From Sporosarcina sp. P2 (GTDB taxonomy: Bacteria > Bacillota > Bacilli > Bacillales_A > Planococcaceae), in the NCBI RefSeq assembly GCF_002743255.1, contig NZ_PDYY01000003.1, forward strand, positions 62,001 to 126,000: a stretch of DNA of 64,000 nt, read 5' to 3'. Position numbers and translations under genes: made by a program. Of the stretch, positions 51,438-60,122 are shown one piece after another. Below the pieces are notes generated by a model. The model was not told where the DNA came from. It saw nothing but the letters and a program-made list of their open reading frames with translations, and did no database searches. Positions within the stretch are counted from its first letter, which is position 1, and each line of letters starts with the position of its first letter.

Positions 51438-52534
51438 GAACACCCCTCCAGCCCAAAGTGTAATCGTTGTCGTAACTCTTGCATTTCATCATCTTGCCTA
51501 AATGATTCAAAGAAATCAGCGTCCATTGATTCTATGATCGACCGCTTAATAATCTCGGTATTGCGCAATGCATTCGTTCCCAAATCTAATTGTTCTAACC
51601 AATCATCCAATAAATTGAAGTATTCGTCCCCGCGTAACGAAAAGGGGAGTAAATCATGAATACATACATCCACGTACTTATTAAGATACGGATAAAGTAG
51701 CTCACGATTAACTGAAAGAGCAGCACATTGCGCTACGCTGAAATAAAATTGCAGACACATATTCGGATGAAGTGTACGCAAGTCATATAGCTCAATCAAT
51801 CTATTCATCCGATGAATGGTTTCATTAAAAATTTGTGGATTGGACGCGGTAAGCCGTAAATAGAGCGGACTGCTGCCGACTAGTTGAATGACGTTTTGAT
51901 ACATCATGACTTGAATGACGCGCATCGCTTCCTCTTGATCACCAAGTTGTTCGTGAGCAGTTGCCAGTAAGATTTCGTCACCAATACTTGGTTTGATTAC
52001 ACCGACTAATAACTCCAATGTAGTTTCAGGATGGGACTGCATGAGAGAAACAGTAGCCTGTAAGGAATTGGCTTGACGCAAGACCCATACATCTTCACTT
52101 ACTTGCCGAATTCGCTGTAACCAGCGACTGGTTTTCTGTAAAACAGACGGACTATCACTACTTAACATATGATGATTGAGCAGTAATATACTCATCTGCA
52201 GCAGGAATGAAGGATCATGGAAGTACACTTTAACTTTTTCTTCTATATCAATAAATACCGACTCAAAAGATTCTTTACCGAAACGGGTTGCGAATTCATA
52301 ATAGTGATGTTGGATGATTTCTTTAGAAAGTTGTCGTTCATAGCCAAGTAGTTCATCAACGGTCAATTCGAAATACGAAGCAATTTTTGGCAACAGCGTG
52401 ATATCGGGATAGCTTAATCCCTTTTCCCATTTTGACACCGAAGCCTTCGATACTTGGCAATAAGAAGCTAAGGTATCCTGGGTAATTTGAAGTCGCCTTC
52501 GTTCCTGGAGAATCACGGTACCAATTTGCAACAT
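51434..52534 (-). CDS. XRE-family regulator with TPR-like C-terminal region
   Basis: About 366 residues. Residues 5-62 form an XRE helix-turn-helix (LQITQDTLASYCQVSKASVSKWEKGLSYPDI). The rest is helical and looks like tetratricopeptide-type repeats (for example LLATAHEQLGDQEEAMRVIQVMM), often used to sense peptides or partners. The ATG at 52534 follows AAAGGTGTGAGG; the open frame extends to 52588 without ribosome support. First gene of the YxlEFG-like operon, which it probably controls. Confidence 0.85.
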   Translation of the reverse strand: MLQIGTVILQERRRLQITQDTLASYCQVSKASVSKWEKGLSYPDITLLPKIASYFELTVDELLGYERQLSKEIIQHHYYEFATRFGKESFESVFIDIEEKVKVYFHDPSFLLQMSILLLNHHMLSSDSPSVLQKTSRWLQRIRQVSEDVWVLRQANSLQATVSLMQSHPETTLELLVGVIKPSIGDEILLATAHEQLGDQEEAMRVIQVMMYQNVIQLVGSSPLYLRLTASNPQIFNETIHRMNRLIELYDLRTLHPNMCLQFYFSVAQCAALSVNRELLYPYLNKYVDVCIHDLLPFSLRGDEYFNLLDDWLEQLDLGTNALRNTEIIKRSIIESMDADFFESFRQDDEMQELRQRLHFGLEGCS

Positions 52535-52651
52535 AACCTCACACCTTTCTCTTTCATTTAGTGTAAGGTTAAATGCTTGTTGATTCAATCAACTATTAGG
52601 TGATTATTTAGATGAGGAGTCAACTAATGAGATATTATGTATCAAGATACA

Positions 52652-52682
52652 AAAAATCCGGTCTATGAAAGACCGGATTTTC
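52652..52682. terminator. Bidirectional-looking terminator
   Basis: AAAATCCGGTC pairs with GACCGGATTTT across a seven-base loop. It ends the acetyltransferase gene on the minus strand. Confidence 0.9.
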
Positions 52683-52683
52683 A

Positions 52684-53280
52684 TCACACGCTCACTGTTG
52701 TGAAGGGTTCTAAAATATTCTTTTTTGGTTTCGTTTGAAATTGCAGAACTTTGTCAGTGGAATCGTATGAATCTCCATAGAAATCTTGGTCTTTGTAGGT
52801 GTGAATTTCTTCGTAGGTTGTTTTCATCGCGTTGAATACATCTTGTTCATCCGCTTGTGATGATTGCGGGGGTGCCCAGTATAGAATTTCGAGGATGGTT
52901 TGTTCTCCAGTAGCTAATGAACGACGGTTATAGCCGATTTTCTGTGCGTGCGTGAATTTTTCACGTGCATAGAACTTCAGTCGCTTCGCAGTATCTGGTT
53001 CGGACTCGTCTACTGGTTCAACTTCCAGTAAAATCGGTTTTTTCTTGGTTTTCAACGAATCCAGTAGTTTTTTTCCTAATCCTTCACCACGTGCTACTGA
53101 AGATACGAAAAGATAGTCTACGAAAACGAAGTCCTCCGTTTCCACGTACATCAATACGTGTTTTGGTCCTTCTTCCTTATGGTAGACATTCCCCTTATCA
53201 TTCAGTAATGTCTCCATATGTTCCTGTGACTTCATCTCTTCGATTGGAAAATACTCTTTCAATTTGTTGTACCAATGCAT
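52684..53280 (-). CDS. GNAT-family N-acetyltransferase
   Basis: A 198-residue protein. FVFVDYLFVSSVARGEGLGKKLLDSLKTKKKPILLEVEP near residues 52-90 contains the acetyl-CoA pyrophosphate loop (RGEGLGKKL). An N-terminal part MHWYNKLKEYFPIEEMK and the C-terminal tail are not recognised. Start ATG behind GGAGAA. Monocistronic; acceptor substrate unknown. Confidence 0.82.
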   Translation of the reverse strand: MHWYNKLKEYFPIEEMKSQEHMETLLNDKGNVYHKEEGPKHVLMYVETEDFVFVDYLFVSSVARGEGLGKKLLDSLKTKKKPILLEVEPVDESEPDTAKRLKFYAREKFTHAQKIGYNRRSLATGEQTILEILYWAPPQSSQADEQDVFNAMKTTYEEIHTYKDQDFYGDSYDSTDKVLQFQTKPKKNILEPFTTVSV

Positions 53281-53453
53281 GTGTTAAATTCTCCTCCATA
53301 GGTAATGAATGTACCCGGAGCTTTTTGTTTGGGATCAAACAATTTGAGGAAAAAAGAGGTCAGAAAAAAATCCTCATACTTAGTATACTCTTTTTACAGA
53401 AAAAAACAATTCTAATTTTCAAAGTAAGTTTTACTTTTTCATTATAGTAAATC

Positions 53454-53489
53454 AAGACCAATGTCAGATGATGATATGACATTGGTCTT
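53454..53489. terminator. Terminator of the 39-residue gene
   Basis: AAGACCAATGTCA pairs perfectly with TGACATTGGTCTT across a ten-base loop, just after a small minus-strand gene. Confidence 0.82.
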
Positions 53490-53498
53490 GTTTATGCT

Positions 53499-53618
53499 TT
53501 ACCTACGCCCTTTGGCGCTTGAATAAGCTCCTTTTTTATTCTTTTCATTCATTACGGTTTTGACGACAGGATATAACACCATTCCCCATTTTACTAACTT
53601 TTTTATTACTCTTATCAT
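53499..53618 (-). CDS. 39-residue basic protein, function unknown
   Basis: A short, strongly basic protein (MIRVIKKLVKWGMVLYPVV at the start, ending SSAKGRR) with one amphipathic or weakly hydrophobic helix. It has an AAAGGAAG ribosome site seven bases before ATG and a terminator right after the stop, so it looks like a genuine small gene rather than chance. No family was recognised. Confidence 0.6.
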   Translation of the reverse strand: MIRVIKKLVKWGMVLYPVVKTVMNEKNKKGAYSSAKGRR

Positions 53619-53687
53619 ATATACTTCTTCCTTTCGATTTTGGAGTTGTTATTAGTAACTTCCCCCTTTCCCTCGCAAGTTAAACTT

Positions 53688-54302
53688 TTATTCAAGCGGT
53701 TTAGAAACAGAAGTAGGGTTTTCTATTTCCGTGAAGAGGTTGGAATTCTCGATGTTAGGCGTAGTCGTAAATGTGGAAGGAACAGTAAGGTCCAGTTGTT
53801 TGCTCATATCTTCCAATGTCAGCTGAAGTCTTGCTATGTCTTCCTTAGTCGCATATTGCTTGCGATCAATCAAGACATAACCAAGCTGTCCACTCATTTC
53901 AATAGTCGCCCATTTTACATCGTCAATTCTTTCAATCCCACTTTGCCGCAAATGCATTTCCAATTCATCCACGGTTAAGCGGAGTTTTTTCATAGTAGAT
54001 ATTTTGAGGATGCCATTTTCAATCACTACTTTAGATCTTCCACGTAAAATCCCTTCAAAGAAATTCCACTTCAGCGCGAGTAGTTCAAATATAAAAAGTG
54101 TCAGCACTAAAATAAAGGATAGGAACAAGGTTTGCCATAAATTTTTGTTTGCTACAGGCTGAATCAATAATGTGCCGACCGCAATCATCAACACGGTTTG
54201 ACCGACTGTCATTTGTGAAATGGACTTGCGGCCAGAAATATGTAAAAGAACAATGCCTGCCACAATAATGAGTACCGCTTTCCAAATTGAATCGAATTCC
54301 AT
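53688..54302 (-). CDS. DUF421 (YetF-like) membrane protein
   Basis: About 204 residues. Three N-terminal helices (about 8-22, 35-50, 58-80) are followed by a soluble DUF421 domain: GRSKVVIENGILKISTMKKLRLTVDELEMHLRQSGI, split at the usual place, then VKWATIEMSGQLGYV. Relatives such as YetF and YdfS are spore or membrane proteins of unclear role. An alternative GTG start lies at 54311; neither has a strong ribosome site. Confidence 0.88.
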   Translation of the reverse strand: MEFDSIWKAVLIIVAGIVLLHISGRKSISQMTVGQTVLMIAVGTLLIQPVANKNLWQTLFLSFILVLTLFIFELLALKWNFFEGILRGRSKVVIENGILKISTMKKLRLTVDELEMHLRQSGIERIDDVKWATIEMSGQLGYVLIDRKQYATKEDIARLQLTLEDMSKQLDLTVPSTFTTTPNIENSNLFTEIENPTSVSKPLE

Positions 54303-54420
54303 TATGTTCACGTCATTTCATGCGTTTAGCATTAATATGGACTAAACATAAAATAGTATGCATGAAAATTTTGAATCCTTCCTTAATACTTCTTCGTACA
54401 GTAGGAAAGGAGTGGTCAAC

Positions 54421-55371
54421 ATGCGGCAAGATATTCAAAAACAACAAAATATTCTACAGGAAAAACGAGTGAATCAGCGTCGTTTGATGAAACGTTTAGA
54501 GCAGACGAACGAAAAACTACTCACTACGAAGCAAAAACGTGATCAACTTCACAGTCAGTTAACGAAAGAACAGCAGGACGTTGTGAAGCTTGGTAAGTTT
54601 TCATTTGCAAACAAAATTAGTGAATGGACGGGTTGATGGGACGAGAAGATGAAAAAGGAGATAGAAGAAGCGGCAGAAGTAGAATTGAAATATAATGAGG
54701 CAGAAAAAAACGTACTAGATCTGACTGTAGAATTGGAAGACTTACGTAATGAACTGGAGAAACCAGATTTCATGCATGTTGAAGAGGATTGGGAAGATTT
54801 TTTGGAGAAAAAAGAATCATGGATTCGCATGAATGATTCTGTTGCCAATCGGACGCTCCAGAAGATTTCGGATGATCGTGTACGTGTCTATTCTATGTTA
54901 CGTGAAATAGGTGAAGCGTTTGAAGCGGGGGAAAAGGCGGAACGAGCTTTGGTGGATGCACTAAAAAAACTAGATTCAGCCGAAGGGATATCGATGTGGG
55001 ATACATTTTTAGGGGGAGGGATTTTCGTTTCCGCATTAAAGTACTCCGAAATCAATAGTTCGGATGATTATGTCCATCAAGCACAACGGGCGCTACGGCA
55101 TTACGAGACGGAATTGATGGATGTACAGGATGCCGCGACAGATTCCTACCAAGTAAATAAAAATGATATCTTTAAATTCACTGACATGTTTTTCGACAAT
55201 ATATTTTCTGACTGGATGGTCCATACACGTATTACAGACGGCAAAAAGAAGCTACACGCAGTCATGCAAGATGTCCGTCGTATACAGGACCGACTTGCAA
55301 GAAAACGTGCAGCTTTAGAAGAAGAAATCCGGCGGCTTGATCAGCAACAAGATGATATGATCCTGTCGTAA
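54421..55371 (+). pseudogene. Coiled-coil protein gene interrupted by an in-frame TGA
   Basis: One continuous frame of about 316 codons is broken by TGA at 54634-54636. The first part (71 residues from ATG behind AAAGGAG) is a coiled coil ending KFSFANKISEWTG. The second continues WDEKMKKEIEEAAEVELKYNEAEKN, more coiled coil, then a glycine loop TFLGGGIFVSALKYSEI and helices to the end. The second half has only a weak site before ATG 54649. Either a nonsense mutation, a base error, or two proteins. Function unknown. Confidence 0.7.
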
Positions 55372-55377
55372 CTAAAA

Positions 55378-56757
55378 TTAAATGCGTGTCAGCGTCTTCC
55401 CTAAATAACCAAATAGTACAGTCAAAATCGGGCTTAATAAACAGAAAAACGCAAAGGGTAAATAAGCGATCGTGGGAACATCCAGCACAGTAGTGATGAA
55501 AATTCCTGCTACACTCCACGGAACAAGAGGATTAATGACAGTTCCAGCATCTTCCATTACACGGCTCAAATTTTTATTTGCCAGTCCGACCTTTTCGTAG
55601 CTGGATTGGAAGGCCTGGCCTGTCAATAAGATAGACAAATATTGTTCGCCAATTAATACGTTAATGCCAATGGCGGTAAGTGCAGACGTCAAAATAACTG
55701 ATGACACTTTACGTAACACACTTTCAATTTTTGCAAGTAAGCATTGCACAATACCTAATGTGAACAGCATACCGCCCATACTAAGTGCGAGCAAAACAAG
55801 TGAGATCGTGAACATCATGCCTTCCATTCCATCGCTGCGAGACAGCAATTCATCGACGACAGCGACACCTGTAGACCCCTCATAACCACTAAATAAAATA
55901 CTCAATACTTCGGAAACTCCATAAAAGGTATGAATATATGCAATGACAATGGCAGACAATGCACTGACAGCCAGTGTGAGAATAGCCGGTACCTTAACCA
56001 ATGTCAAAATGATTAGCACTACAACAGGGATCAGCGTATACCAATGTATCAAGTTCGTACCCATGAGTGCATCACTGTATTTCTCGATTGTCGTAAAATC
56101 ACTAGATGTCACGTTTGGTGATAATACACCAAATAAGATAAGTGAAATAAAGAATGCGGGAAATGTTGTCCATCCCATATTTCGGATATGTTCGAATAGG
56201 TCTACACCAACAATTGAAGAGGCCAAGTTGGTCGTATCAGACAACGGTGACATCTTATCACCAAAGAATGCCCCCGAGACAATTGCACCTGCTGCAATTG
56301 GCAAAGAAAGTTCCAAAATATGTGCCATACTGATAAACGCCACGCCAATTGTGGCAACAGTTGTCAATGAACTACCGACAGATAAGCCGATAATGGCTGT
56401 GACGATGAACACGATGGCATAGAAAAAAGTGGGAGTAATGATTTGGAGTCCCGCATAGATCAAGGTAGGAATCGTCCCGCCCATCATCCAGCTACTCACA
56501 AGAACCCCGATGAAGAAAAACAAGAACACCGCGCTCATCCCGGAACTCGCACCTTCTACCAACCCACGTTCTAACTCTCTGTAAGAGATCTTCTTCCATA
56601 ATCCATAGCCAAATAATAAAAGAATAGCAAATAAAATAGGTACATGTGGTACGGATTCGAATACTACGATACTGCTACTAATCATTACCACAATTAGCAC
56701 TGTTAGTATGACCGACGCTTTAACGGTTGGCGTATGAATCGCCTTAATTGGAAACAT
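55378..56757 (-). CDS. Na+/H+ antiporter NhaC family transporter (second copy)
   Basis: About 459 residues, around 11 helices. SSLTTVATIGVAFISMAH and FGDKMSPLSDTTNLASS near 140-190 match the NhaC at 10190. The ATG at 56757 follows AGGAGGTCAT. A promoter TTGACA-16-TAAAAT (minus strand, 56946-56919) and a ~160-base leader with a terminator-like hairpin come before it, so the gene is probably under attenuation control. NhaC relatives behind tyrosine T-boxes import tyrosine in some Bacilli; here the ligand is unknown. Confidence 0.87.
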   Translation of the reverse strand: MFPIKAIHTPTVKASVILTVLIVVMISSSIVVFESVPHVPILFAILLLFGYGLWKKISYRELERGLVEGASSGMSAVFLFFFIGVLVSSWMMGGTIPTLIYAGLQIITPTFFYAIVFIVTAIIGLSVGSSLTTVATIGVAFISMAHILELSLPIAAGAIVSGAFFGDKMSPLSDTTNLASSIVGVDLFEHIRNMGWTTFPAFFISLILFGVLSPNVTSSDFTTIEKYSDALMGTNLIHWYTLIPVVVLIILTLVKVPAILTLAVSALSAIVIAYIHTFYGVSEVLSILFSGYEGSTGVAVVDELLSRSDGMEGMMFTISLVLLALSMGGMLFTLGIVQCLLAKIESVLRKVSSVILTSALTAIGINVLIGEQYLSILLTGQAFQSSYEKVGLANKNLSRVMEDAGTVINPLVPWSVAGIFITTVLDVPTIAYLPFAFFCLLSPILTVLFGYLGKTLTRI

Positions 56758-56781
56758 GCTTATGACCTCCTGTAAATGTAG

Positions 56782-56822
56782 AAAAACTCCTGTCATCCCC
56801 TTAAAGGACGAAGGAGTACTCC
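56782..56822 (-). promoter_or_regulatory. Attenuator-like leader hairpin of the second NhaC gene
   Basis: On the minus strand ACTCCTtcGTCC pairs with GGGGatgacAGGAGT, then TTTTTC. The wording (CGTCCTTTAAGGGGATGACAGGAG shape) is like the terminator of T-box leaders, but the T-box bulge TGGNACC was not found in the preceding ~120 bases. Possibly a degenerate T-box or another attenuator. Confidence 0.5.
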
Positions 56823-57022
56823 GCTCTGTCTCTTTGCTGTTGCGAATGAAAATATGGATGATATTGATTTATTATAAAATAGATCACTCATTACATACAT
56901 AGAAAGTTATCGTTTTGAATTTTATCACGTCAGAAAGATATGTCAATAGAGGAATAGACCGATTACATGCAAGCCGAACAGGGTAAAGCTATAGAAAGTA
57001 TTTGAAAAGGAAGTGACCGCTC

Positions 57023-58285
57023 ATGCAAGAGAACAGGACAATACCAAAAGTAGAAGGGAAAAGCCAGACGGCAAATATGATTCGTGAAGGGTACCAATTT
57101 TTACGTAATCGTAGAAAAGGGTTGCAATCCAATATATTTGAAACGCATGTACTTGGTGAAAAAGTCATTTGCCTGTCAGGAGAAAAAGCTGCAGAGCTCT
57201 TTTATGATACAGAGAAGTTTATTCGAAAAAGTGCTATGCCGAAGCGCTTCCAAGAAACATTAACAGGTGAAGGCGGCGTACAATCACTTGACGGAGCCGC
57301 GCATCAGCATCGTAAGGAAGCATTTATGTCACTCATGTCTGCAGATAAAATCAATCAGTTGAAAGAAATGGCGAGGGGTCAATGGGAGCGGAAGCTAAGC
57401 GACTTTGAAAAGCAACAGGAAGTGAATGTCTATAAAGAGGCACAGGAATTACTTCTGCGCTTAGCCTGTCAGTGGGCAGGTGTTCCGTTAAAAGAAAAAG
57501 AAGTACAAGAGAAAAAGGAGGCAATTATTCAACTTTTTGAATCACCTGTCACGCTCGGTTATAAGCAGTGGAAAGCGAAGAAAGCACGGCAGGTATTGGA
57601 GACATGGCTTGGTGGTCTTATTAAATCCGTTCGAAAAGGTGATTTGATTCCTTTTGAAGGGACAGCTATGAAAGTCTTTGCCTTTCACCGAGATGAAAAT
57701 AATGAGTTGCTGAAGGAAAGAATAGCTGCTGTAGAAGTATTGAACATCATTCGTCCGATTGTGGCAATCTCTATCTATATTGCATTTGAAGTACACGCAA
57801 TCATTCAGCATCCACAAGAGCATAAGAGATTGGCTTCAGGCGATGAAAAAGATTTGCAAGACTTCGTTCAGGAAGTACGCAGACTCTATCCCTTCTTCCC
57901 GTTCAATGCTGCACGTGTGAAAAAAGACTTTACGTGGGAAGGTTATGCATTTAAAAAAGGAACGCTAACGATGCTCGACTTTTATGGAACGAACCATGAT
58001 CCATCTATATGGAATAATCCCGAAGTGTTCAATCCGATGCGATTTAAGGAAGAGCCGATCACCCCATATAATCTCATACCACAGGGTGGGGGAGAGTTCG
58101 TCCTTAACCACCGTTGCGCAGGAGAGTGGGCGACAATTGAAGTGATGAAAGTGAGTTTGGATTACTTTGCGAACCGTATGACATTTGATGTACCAAAGCA
58201 GGATTTGAGCTACAGTCTCGTCGACATACCGAGCATCCCGAAAAGTAAAATCATTTTAAAGAATGTAAAACGAAAGAATTACTAA
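57023..58285 (+). CDS. Cytochrome P450 fatty-acid peroxygenase (CYP152 type)
   Basis: A 420-residue cytochrome P450 resembling YbdT (P450BSbeta). The heme Cys is in LNHRCAGEWATIE near residue 367. The I-helix segment reads NIIRPIVAISIYIAFE with Arg-Pro replacing the usual acid-alcohol pair, the hallmark of H2O2-using CYP152 enzymes, which bind the fatty-acid carboxylate through that Arg. It should hydroxylate or decarboxylate fatty acids with peroxide, needing no redox partner. Start ATG behind AAAAGGAAG. Monocistronic. Confidence 0.93.
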   Translation: MQENRTIPKVEGKSQTANMIREGYQFLRNRRKGLQSNIFETHVLGEKVICLSGEKAAELFYDTEKFIRKSAMPKRFQETLTGEGGVQSLDGAAHQHRKEAFMSLMSADKINQLKEMARGQWERKLSDFEKQQEVNVYKEAQELLLRLACQWAGVPLKEKEVQEKKEAIIQLFESPVTLGYKQWKAKKARQVLETWLGGLIKSVRKGDLIPFEGTAMKVFAFHRDENNELLKERIAAVEVLNIIRPIVAISIYIAFEVHAIIQHPQEHKRLASGDEKDLQDFVQEVRRLYPFFPFNAARVKKDFTWEGYAFKKGTLTMLDFYGTNHDPSIWNNPEVFNPMRFKEEPITPYNLIPQGGGEFVLNHRCAGEWATIEVMKVSLDYFANRMTFDVPKQDLSYSLVDIPSIPKSKIILKNVKRKNY

Positions 58286-58438
58286 GCAGTTAATTGTCTA
58301 AGAAGTGAACTGCTTCCTAAAGCCGCTTTATTACAATGTAGTTCAATATCGCTCTAACATATTTCGCGAATACAGTTAATTGTAAAACATTTTGGGTATG
58401 ATGAAAAAATAACTACATCTAGAAAGGAATGAACACCT

Positions 58439-59935
58439 GTGACAACGACACAAGAAGATTCGCGTCGACCTGAGAAGCAAAAACGCAATCTTAATGGAGT
58501 GTGGATACTCTTAGCATTCGCTACACTCCTAACCATCGTTTTACTCCCTAACCCTGCAGATCTCCCTGTAGTCGGCCAAAGAGCACTTGCTATCTTAGCA
58601 TTCGCAGTTATCCTATGGGTAACAGAAGCCGTACCGTACCCTGTCAGCGCAGCCATGATTCTTGGGTTAGCCGCAGTGCTCCTCGGCCTCTCACCAAATA
58701 TGGAAAACCCTGAGGAACTGCTAGGAACACAAAATGCCTTAAGAATGGCGTTGGCCGGATTCTCGAGTCCCGCTGTAGCACTAGTAGCGGCAGCGTTGTT
58801 CCTCGCAACTGCTATGCAGACAACCAATTTGCATAAACGCTTAGCGCTGTACATCCTTTCGAAAGTAGGCGTCAAGACCGGAGCGATTATCTTTGGTTCC
58901 ATCGTCGTATCCATCGTCTTAGCATTCTTCGTACCAAGTGCAACCGCGCGTGCCGGTGCGGTCGTACCGATTTTGCTTGGTATGGTCGCTGCATTCGGGT
59001 TACCAACAAACAGTCGATTGGGAGCTTTGCTCGTCATCACAGCTGTTCAATCCGTTTCAATCTGGAACGTCGGTATTAAGACAGGTGCTGCACAGAATAT
59101 GGTCGCACTTGGCTTTATTGAGAAGGAGTTTGGTGTATCCGTTGCGTGGAGTTCATGGTTCTTGTATGCGGCTCCATGGGCTATTCTCATGTCAATTGCT
59201 TTATACTTCATCATGAAATTGACTATTAAACCCGAAACGCAAGTAGTAGAAGGCGGTAAGGAATTGATTCAAGGCCAATTAAAAGAACTAGGCAAAATCA
59301 AAGCTTCCGAACTCCGCTTGATTGTTGTTGCAGTTGCTTTACTATTCTTGTGGGCAACAGAAGAAAAACTGCATCCATTTGATACAACGACTGTCACCAT
59401 AGTTGCCATTGCAATTTTACTGACGCCAAAGATTGGTGTATTTGACTGGAAAACTGTTCAACAAATGATTCCGTGGGGAACCATCGTCGTCTTCGCTGTA
59501 GGTATCTCACTGGGCACACTATTATTAGATACAACAGGTGCACAGTGGCTGTCTGATAAAGTGTTCGGTGCAATGGGCTTAGACACTATGCCATTGCTTG
59601 CAACGATTGCTTTACTGTCGCTATTTAATATCTTGATTCACCTCGGATTTGCCAGTGCAACGAGTTTATCGTCTGCACTGATTCCGATATTTATTGCTTT
59701 AGCAACGACTATTTCACTTGATGTCAATGAAGTTGGATTTGTTTTAATTCAGCAGTTCGTCATCAGTTTCGGGTTTTTGTTGCCTGTTAGTGCTCCGCAG
59801 AATATGTTGGCATATGGAACCGGTGCTTTCTCGGTGAAGGACTTCTTAAAGACGGGTGTTCCCCTTACTATTATCGGTTACTTACTAATCTTGTTATTTA
59901 GTGCGACATACTGGCAGTGGATTGGACTTCTATAA
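58439..59935 (+). CDS. DASS/SLC13-family sodium:anion symporter
   Basis: A 498-residue transporter with about 12 helices. FAVILWVTEAVPYPVSAAMI near residue 60, FVPSATARAGAVVPILLG near 165, and QQFVISFGFLLPVSAPQNMLAYG near 440 hold the two sodium/carboxylate clamp motifs (SNT-like positions). The family imports di- or tricarboxylates or sulfate with sodium. Starts at GTG behind AAAGGAATG. Monocistronic. Substrate not assignable. Confidence 0.9.
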   Translation: MTTTQEDSRRPEKQKRNLNGVWILLAFATLLTIVLLPNPADLPVVGQRALAILAFAVILWVTEAVPYPVSAAMILGLAAVLLGLSPNMENPEELLGTQNALRMALAGFSSPAVALVAAALFLATAMQTTNLHKRLALYILSKVGVKTGAIIFGSIVVSIVLAFFVPSATARAGAVVPILLGMVAAFGLPTNSRLGALLVITAVQSVSIWNVGIKTGAAQNMVALGFIEKEFGVSVAWSSWFLYAAPWAILMSIALYFIMKLTIKPETQVVEGGKELIQGQLKELGKIKASELRLIVVAVALLFLWATEEKLHPFDTTTVTIVAIAILLTPKIGVFDWKTVQQMIPWGTIVVFAVGISLGTLLLDTTGAQWLSDKVFGAMGLDTMPLLATIALLSLFNILIHLGFASATSLSSALIPIFIALATTISLDVNEVGFVLIQQFVISFGFLLPVSAPQNMLAYGTGAFSVKDFLKTGVPLTIIGYLLILLFSATYWQWIGLL

Positions 59936-60066
59936 GACTGTACGTAGCGAAAGCAGTGAGCGTTAAGTTCCCTGCTATTTACCGTGAGGAAAGGAAAGAG
60001 TAAGTGGAATAACACTGTTGATCTGAAGCTAATGATACGTGCATCCTTCACCTGCTATATAATCGT

Positions 60067-60112
60067 AAAAAAGGACCGCCACAAGCAGTGTAGATTTGTG
60101 GCGGTCCTATTA
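60067..60112. terminator. Bidirectional terminator
   Basis: GGACCGCCACAA pairs with TTGTGGCGGTCC, with A run on the left and TAT on the right, between converging transporters. Confidence 0.88.
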
Positions 60113-60122
60113 TCTAGTATGT

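Noticed and set aside
54634..54636. Selenocysteine recoding of the in-frame TGA
   Set aside because: No SECIS-like stem-loop follows, no selA/selB/selC is visible, and the nearby selD-mnmH pair already explains selenium use; mutation or base error is simpler.
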